The notes below the pieces were generated by a model that did no database searches, had not been told where the DNA came from, and saw only the letters and a list, made by a program, of their open reading frames with translations. Both the position numbers and the translations under genes were made by a program. From Acanthococcus lagerstroemiae (taxonomy: Eukaryota > Arthropoda > Insecta > Hemiptera > Eriococcidae), in NCBI GenBank assembly GCA_031841125.1, contig CM063110.1, forward strand, positions 12,023,626 to 12,087,625: 64,000 nucleotides of DNA, written 5' to 3'. Of the stretch, positions 59,254-64,000 are shown in pieces. Every line of letters begins with the position of its first letter. Position 1 is the stretch's first letter.

Positions 59254-62200
59254 TTTTCACTAATCCTACCAAACTCCAATAAATTGAATAACAATTTCGG
59301 TGGAAATTTGTGTCCCCCAATCCGGGTAGCAGGCTCCGTGGGGGATCTTGCCTGCATCAATCTACCATTTCCAACTAATTCGAACAAAAATTGGGAGGGA
59401 TCGCGACGTTCGCAGGGCAACCAACTTGGCAAAATTGGTGAAACTAAAATTAATAAAAAAGTCGAAAAATCTGGAAAAATTGTAAAACCTAAAAATTGAA
59501 AAATTAAAAATTTTGCATTTTAACTGCCAAGGCTTGGCAAGTGAAGATCGAATGATCGAATTCGAGGCTGCTGTATCAAAAATTAATTGGGACATTATTG
59601 GTCAATCAGAAACTAAGAGGCTCGGCGATACCTTGTATAAAAGAAAAGGAGGGAATCTATTTTACAATTATGGAAGCTCAAGAGGTTATAGGGGGTTGGA
59701 TTTTTTGTCAGAGGTAACATGGAGCCACGCGTAATCGAATTTAAAAGAATCTCGGAAAGAATTGCCGTTTTGAAGATTAGGTGGGGAGAGGGCAAAATTT
59801 TAACAATAGTTCAAGTTTACGCTCCTACTAGTGCGCACCCAGAAGAAATAATTCTGGAATTTTATGACAAGCTGGATAGGATAATAGAGGAAGAGAAAGG
59901 AGATCTCAATCTTGTGATGGGCGACTTAAACGCAAAAGTGGGCATGGACATGCCTCCCTCCATCAGTATTGGGGACTTCCGCATAGGCCTCTCGAATGAG
60001 AGTGGCGATAAACTAGTGCATTTGGCTCTGACGAATATTCTTAAAATTGCCAACACCTTTTTCGACAAACCTGTAACTAAAAAATGGACTTGGCGAGCCC
60101 CGAATGATTCTATTAAAAACGAAATTGACCACGCACTAATAGATGATATAAGAGTGATCGAACACTTAGAAATCTTGAATAAATTTAATTTTTCCTCAGA
60201 CCACAGAATCGCAAGGCTATCGATTAAACTACCCATCAAAACTAAATATAAACCAGCTAAATGCAGGCCCAAGTTTACAATTCCGATATATAAAATAGAA
60301 GAAGCTAACAATTCACGAAATTCTAAGCTAAACCACAAAAACAAGTATAACCTAGATAGCATACAAGAACTCTATGACAAAATAGTGAGTAATTTGGAAT
60401 CGGTGGCGTAGGAAGTGGGGAGAAGGGAGAGAATCCCAAAAACTGATAGCAAACTCAAGGCAAAAACTAAGGACTGGATTGCAAAAAGAGCCAAGCTGAA
60501 GTCAAAACCAGGTAAAACAGTAGCCGAAAAAATAGAACTTTCGGAACTTAACAAACTTGTCAAAAAATAAATTAGGAAAGATATCCAGGACTTCGACTTC
60601 AGATTGGCTCAGGAGATTGTCGAAGAATCATGGTCGACCAAGAAGGTCAAAAAAGCTCTCTCGAAAGGCAGTAGCCTATTCCCATACGTTAGTTCTCTGG
60701 AGGGCGGATCCAAACTTTATGGCAGATCAGAAATTATTAATGAAGCGACAACATTTTACTCAAACCTCTATGCGTGCACGAACGGTGAATAAAGTACGTA
60801 TGATCTACCTGACAACGAGGATGGTATACCAACTGAGGACTTTCCAGAGATAACGAAGGAAGAGGGGCTAACAATTTTAGGTAAACTGAAAATTACAAAA
60901 GTAGCAGGCCCTGATCAAATAGAAAATCACATCTTAAAATCGTTGGCACCCTCTCTTGCACCAGCTCTGGTCTCTCTTTTCAACCAGATTATCTACCAAG
61001 GAATTACTCCGAGCCAATGGTATATTTCAGAGATCATTCTTCTACATAAGAAGGGCGATAGGAGAAACCTTAACAACTATAGACCGATAAGTCTTACATC
61101 CAACATGAATAAAGTCTTTTTAAAAATAATAAAAAACAGAATTCTTGGCACCCTGGATTTTCAACAACCAGTAAATCAAGCGAGTTTCCGTCAAGGTTTC
61201 TCCGCCGTGGATTATATTCTGGTAATTAATCTTCTAATTGAAAAATCAAAAGAATATAATTTCCCAATCCACTTTCTTTTCATAGACTTCCAAAAAGCCT
61301 TCGATTCCATGTACCACTCAGCAGTTTGGAATTCGCTCACTCAGCAGGGCGTAGAAAATAAAGTGGTGAAAGTTCTCCAGCACTTGTACTCGAATTCGGA
61401 GGCCTATGTGAAATTAGATACGGCTGGCGAGAAATTTAAATTGCAAAGAGGTGTGAAGCAGGGAGACCCCCTCTCTCCCAACCTATTTAACTGTGTCCTC
61501 GAGTCAATATTCAGAATTCTGAACTGAGAAAGAAAGGGGGTGAAAGTTACCGGTTGGTGGCTAAATAACCTTCGCTTCGTGGACGACATAGTTTTGATTG
61601 GAAACAACATCTCGGAATTAAAAACGATGGCATCTGAATTGTTCGAGGCAAGTAGACGAGTGGGCTTAAATGCAAATTTAGACAAGACGAAACTCATGTC
61701 GAAGGACGAAGGATGGTTTAATCTGGGTGGCCACGAAATTGAAAAGGTAAACGAATACAAATATTTAGGGTAAACTGTATCTCTAGAGGGCAAATCAAGA
61801 AAAGAAATTAGATCTCGAATTGCGAACGCCTGGAAAAGTGTTTGGAACCGCAAACACATCCGAAAAAGCAAAATGAAAAATAGTACAAAAAAATCCTGGA
61901 ATCATGTATACTCCCCACCTTGCTCTATGGCGCACAATCATGGGCCCTCACTAACCAATTAACAAAAAATATCGTAACCACCTTTAACAGAATGTTAAGA
62001 AGCATTCTCAAAATTAAAATCTCGGACAAAGTTAACCTAGTGGAAATTAGGAAAAGAACAGGAGCAAAAAAGATCTCTCTGGCAACTTATAAATTGAAAC
62101 TGAATTACGCGGGGCATCTAATAAGAGGGAAAGACAACTGTACCAAAAGATTAGTGGAATGGACTCCATGGGACCTGGTAAGGAATATAGGGCGTCCGAC

Positions 62201-62473
62201 AACCAGATGGCGAGACCTCATAGTTAAAAACTTTGGAATTCTGTGGTCAAGATCTGCAAAAAATCGAATTAGCTGGAAAAAATTGGTAGAAGCCTATGCT
62301 TGGAGACGGGCGGACAGGGAGGATTAGCGACCTGTCACGTCGAACTACGTGATTCTGAGAGAATCCGATGTACGATTGGTCAAGCTTATTGTTTATGCTT
62401 ATAAGAGAAACGTTTGCCGACGGTTCGCCGCCGTCCCCTGTATGGCTACAAATAAAAAAATAAAAAATAAAAA
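59254..62473 (+). mobile_element. RTE-clade non-LTR retrotransposon, full-length (3220 bp)
   Basis: Bounded by an exact 12-bp duplication. The length fits RTE elements (about 3.2 kb). The 3' end is an A-rich (AAATAAAA)-type tail (about 62449-62473), as is usual for this clade, rather than a long poly(A). The single ORF is described in the next entry. A SINE copy lies 270 bp downstream. Confidence 0.9.
59284..62327 (+). pseudogene. RTE endonuclease-reverse transcriptase, inactivated
   Basis: An N-terminal lysine-rich stretch precedes an APE endonuclease (from about 59512) with FNCQGLASEDRMIEF, the catalytic Glu in QSETK, IVQVYAPTSAHP, MGDLNAKVGMD and SDHRIARL. The RT follows: AGPDQIENHILKSLAP, KGDRRNLNNYRPISLTSNMN (about 61053-61110), FLFIDFQKAFDSM (motif A, about 61278), RGVKQGDPLSPNLFN (about 61450), LRFVDDIVLIG (catalytic box FVDD, both Asp kept), NANLDKTKLMS, then LLYGAQSWALT and the GRPTTRWRD tail. 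Lesions: frameshift near 59697 (G run), stops at 60409 (TAG), 60568 (TAA), 60790 (TAA), 61525 (TGA) and 61771 (TAA), and a frameshift in the A run at 61886-61893. The rest of the ORF is in one frame. Catalytic residues are intact, so decay is by point lesions. Confidence 0.92.
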
Positions 62474-62746
62474 ACTCCTTGAGTTAATTTTCTCTGATTT
62501 TTCAAAAAATATCAACCCACGCATCGCAGGTTTTGAAGGTCAATATGGGATTTATATAAGAACTTTCCGGGAACTACTTCTTTATTGCCCAAAAACTGCT
62601 TTATCGAAATTATGAAAATCACCACTATCATGTCATAGAAATGAAAAATATTCAAAACATTTTCAAAAAAGAGTAATTTTACATTCAGAACTGAATTTTG
62701 AAAGGATCTTTGAAGCTGCGGTAAAAGAATGCTCGTTCAAGATACT

Positions 62747-62952
62747 CTTTTTTTTCTAATTTTAACTCTCAACCCGAGTCCTAGAATCCGCCCTTTCGGG
62801 CCTTACTTCAGAGACGTCAGGGAGGCTGTTAGGGCTGTCTTAGCCCTCTTCTCTCCTTGCCTTGGTCGAAATGTAGCGAGCTGCTACGTGGGCTCGAACC
62901 CGGACCTCCGGATTCCAAGACCAGCGCACTATCCACTCGGTCAACCAGCCCC
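62747..62952 (-). mobile_element. tRNA-derived SINE, full-length copy on minus strand
   Basis: On the minus strand it starts GGGGGCTGGTTGACCGAGTG (A box) and has the B box GGTCCGGGTTCGAGCCC, then GTCTTAGCCC-complement body sequence, GACGTCTCTGAAGTAAGGCC and a tail AAAATTAGAAAAAAA. Flanked by CGTTCAAGATACT (62734-62746) and CGTTCGAAGATACT (62953-62966), a duplication with one inserted base. Same family as 30751-30967. Confidence 0.9.
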
Positions 62953-62966
62953 CGTTCGAAGATACT

Positions 62967-63289
62967 GGTTGGCAAACTAATCTTTTTAGATTTATTATTT
63001 ATGCCATCTGTGCTTTCAATTTCTATATCTCGTCTCAAAATGTTTACGCAAACTGTTCTACTTGAGTACAAGGAATCCAAAATCCAAACATTACACATCT
63101 AAAAACCAAACAAAAAGGTCGTTTCTAAATAAGTTTCTTGCGCTACTTCTAAATCTGACCTTAAAATTCAAATGCAATAAAGCCTCTTTCTTCACAAAAA
63201 GTTCGTTTTATAAATTTTTGAGACTTTGTATGCAATTTACGAGGGAATTGTTAGTGAGGTGGGAGTGAAGTAGCTGTATTTTGTATGTT
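62967..63289. other. Unassigned sequence
   Basis: Nothing recognised. Confidence 0.4.
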
Positions 63290-63910
63290 TTGCCTCAGGT
63301 AATTGACCTGTGATGCCATCCAGAGTCTTTGATGTGCCACAGTATCCTGTCTCAAGTTATTGACCTTTCCTGCTAAATTCATTGGCCGTTGTCAATCAGA
63401 TAATCGTTTTGAACCTATTCTTTCTGGATGGTCAATTGTTCATAATCTCTTAGATTGGGGCATGAGTTGGGTTATATTACTGTAACACAGTTCGGTTCTT
63501 AACAATCCGCCGTTCAAAATCCCGTCTCAGACCAATGACCTTTAAAAGTTGAATGTACCCTATATCAAGCAGGAGTGATGGAAATGGGTTGTTATACCAC
63601 AAGGTAGTCCATATTAAAGTACAAAATAGTTAAGTGAATGGATTAATGAGTTCAGCATGGTGTCATAGGTCAATGATCTGAGACAGAATAGTTCAGCAGA
63701 GTTGGATATGGGTTAAATTTCATTACAGGTCTAACTTTAGGCAAAATTGTGAGCAGGGGGTATGGGTCAAATTACATGACAGGTTTATGCTTATTCAGAA
63801 CAGTATTTTGATCAATTAAGGTCAATGGACTCGGCATAAAAGATCAAATTCCGCATCAGGGTAATGACCTTGGCATGACATCACAGGTCAGTGGCCTGTT
63901 GCGAATATAT
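63290..63910. repeat. Degenerate repeat rich in TGACCT / AGGTCA
   Basis: Variants of GTCAATGACCTGNGACAG recur on both strands (TTGACCTGTGATGCCAT at 63303, TTGACCTTTCC at 63361, AATGACCTTTAAAAG at 63535, AGGTCAATGATCTGAGACAG at 63667, GGTCAATGGACTC at 63820, GTAATGACCTTGGCATGACA at 63860, CACAGGTCAGTGGCCTG at 63884). Probably a decayed minisatellite. Confidence 0.55.
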
Positions 63911-64000
63911 GAGTATGAAGTACTGATTTCAACTCAACACAATTTAAAAAAACGTTCGTTCTTCTTTTCTTTTTCATAAAAACTCGAACTTAGTTTTTCT
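63911..64000. other. Unassigned window end
   Basis: Short AT-rich tail; nothing recognised. Confidence 0.4.

Larger units (their letters stand above)
59242..62485. repeat. 12-bp target-site duplication of the RTE element
   Basis: ACTCCTTGAGTT at 59242-59253 and 62474-62485 immediately outside the element, identical in both copies. Confidence 0.93.

Noticed and set aside
59862..60362. 166-codon minus-strand ORF
   Set aside because: Antisense shadow of the RTE endonuclease.

Overview
This is a repeat-dominated, AT-rich stretch of a eukaryotic nuclear genome, most likely from an arthropod (probably an insect). The evidence is indirect: RTE-type non-LTR retrotransposons, a mariner relic, tRNA-derived SINEs with target-site duplications, an LTR retroelement, many terminal-inverted-repeat (TIR) elements, long AT microsatellites and complex satellite DNA. 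There is no operon structure, rRNA or CRISPR. I found no host protein-coding gene I would defend. Almost every protein-like signal is a broken transposable element, and several GC-richer blocks (about 28.4-28.9 kb, 46.1-46.3 kb) could be promoters or exons but carry no recognisable protein.

Layout. 1-16.0 kb: one minus-strand non-LTR element runs from its 5' end near 16025 through an endonuclease domain and RT, and off the left edge of the window. It is split inside the endonuclease by a 13.25-kb insertion (2108-15357) flanked by TTTTT on both sides. That insertion holds near-identical 607/619-bp direct repeats, AT microsatellites, a block of GAGGCGAAAA-type repeats, a short viral-like ORF (possible MSV199 domain), a poly-C/GCACAAATT minisatellite, and about 18 monomers of a ~302-bp satellite that reverses orientation at 10203/10204. 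A 1170-bp TIR element sits in the inverted arm.

16-30 kb: a foldback element, divergent tandem repeats (18.3-20.5 kb), a second and larger member of the same TIR family (21835-23758), an RT C-terminus relic (26.6-27.1 kb, minus strand), a GC-rich block and a TATCGATA-rich repeat.

30-47 kb: a complete tRNA-derived SINE with TSD (30751-30967), hAT-like and pogo-like non-autonomous elements, a mariner relic with TA duplication (40762-41657), a 5'-truncated SINE, a degenerate AAGACTC-type repeat and a Harbinger-like MITE (43765-44643).

47-57 kb: an LTR-retroelement relic arranged protease / LTR / gag (48.0-50.4 kb), with a 142-bp tandem repeat inside the LTR; then non-LTR fragments interrupted by a 331-bp MITE and by a second Harbinger-like MITE.

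59-63 kb: an RTE element with an exact 12-bp TSD (59254-62473), inactivated by five in-frame stops and two frameshifts, followed by a minus-strand SINE with its own TSD and a TGACCT/AGGTCA-rich degenerate repeat.

The best candidates for something undescribed are: the TIR family at 12482-13651 and 21835-23758, whose members carry arrays of a CCACGTTGA/GGAC motif; the 13.25-kb composite insertion ending in a perfect hairpin; and the large inverted satellite palindrome.
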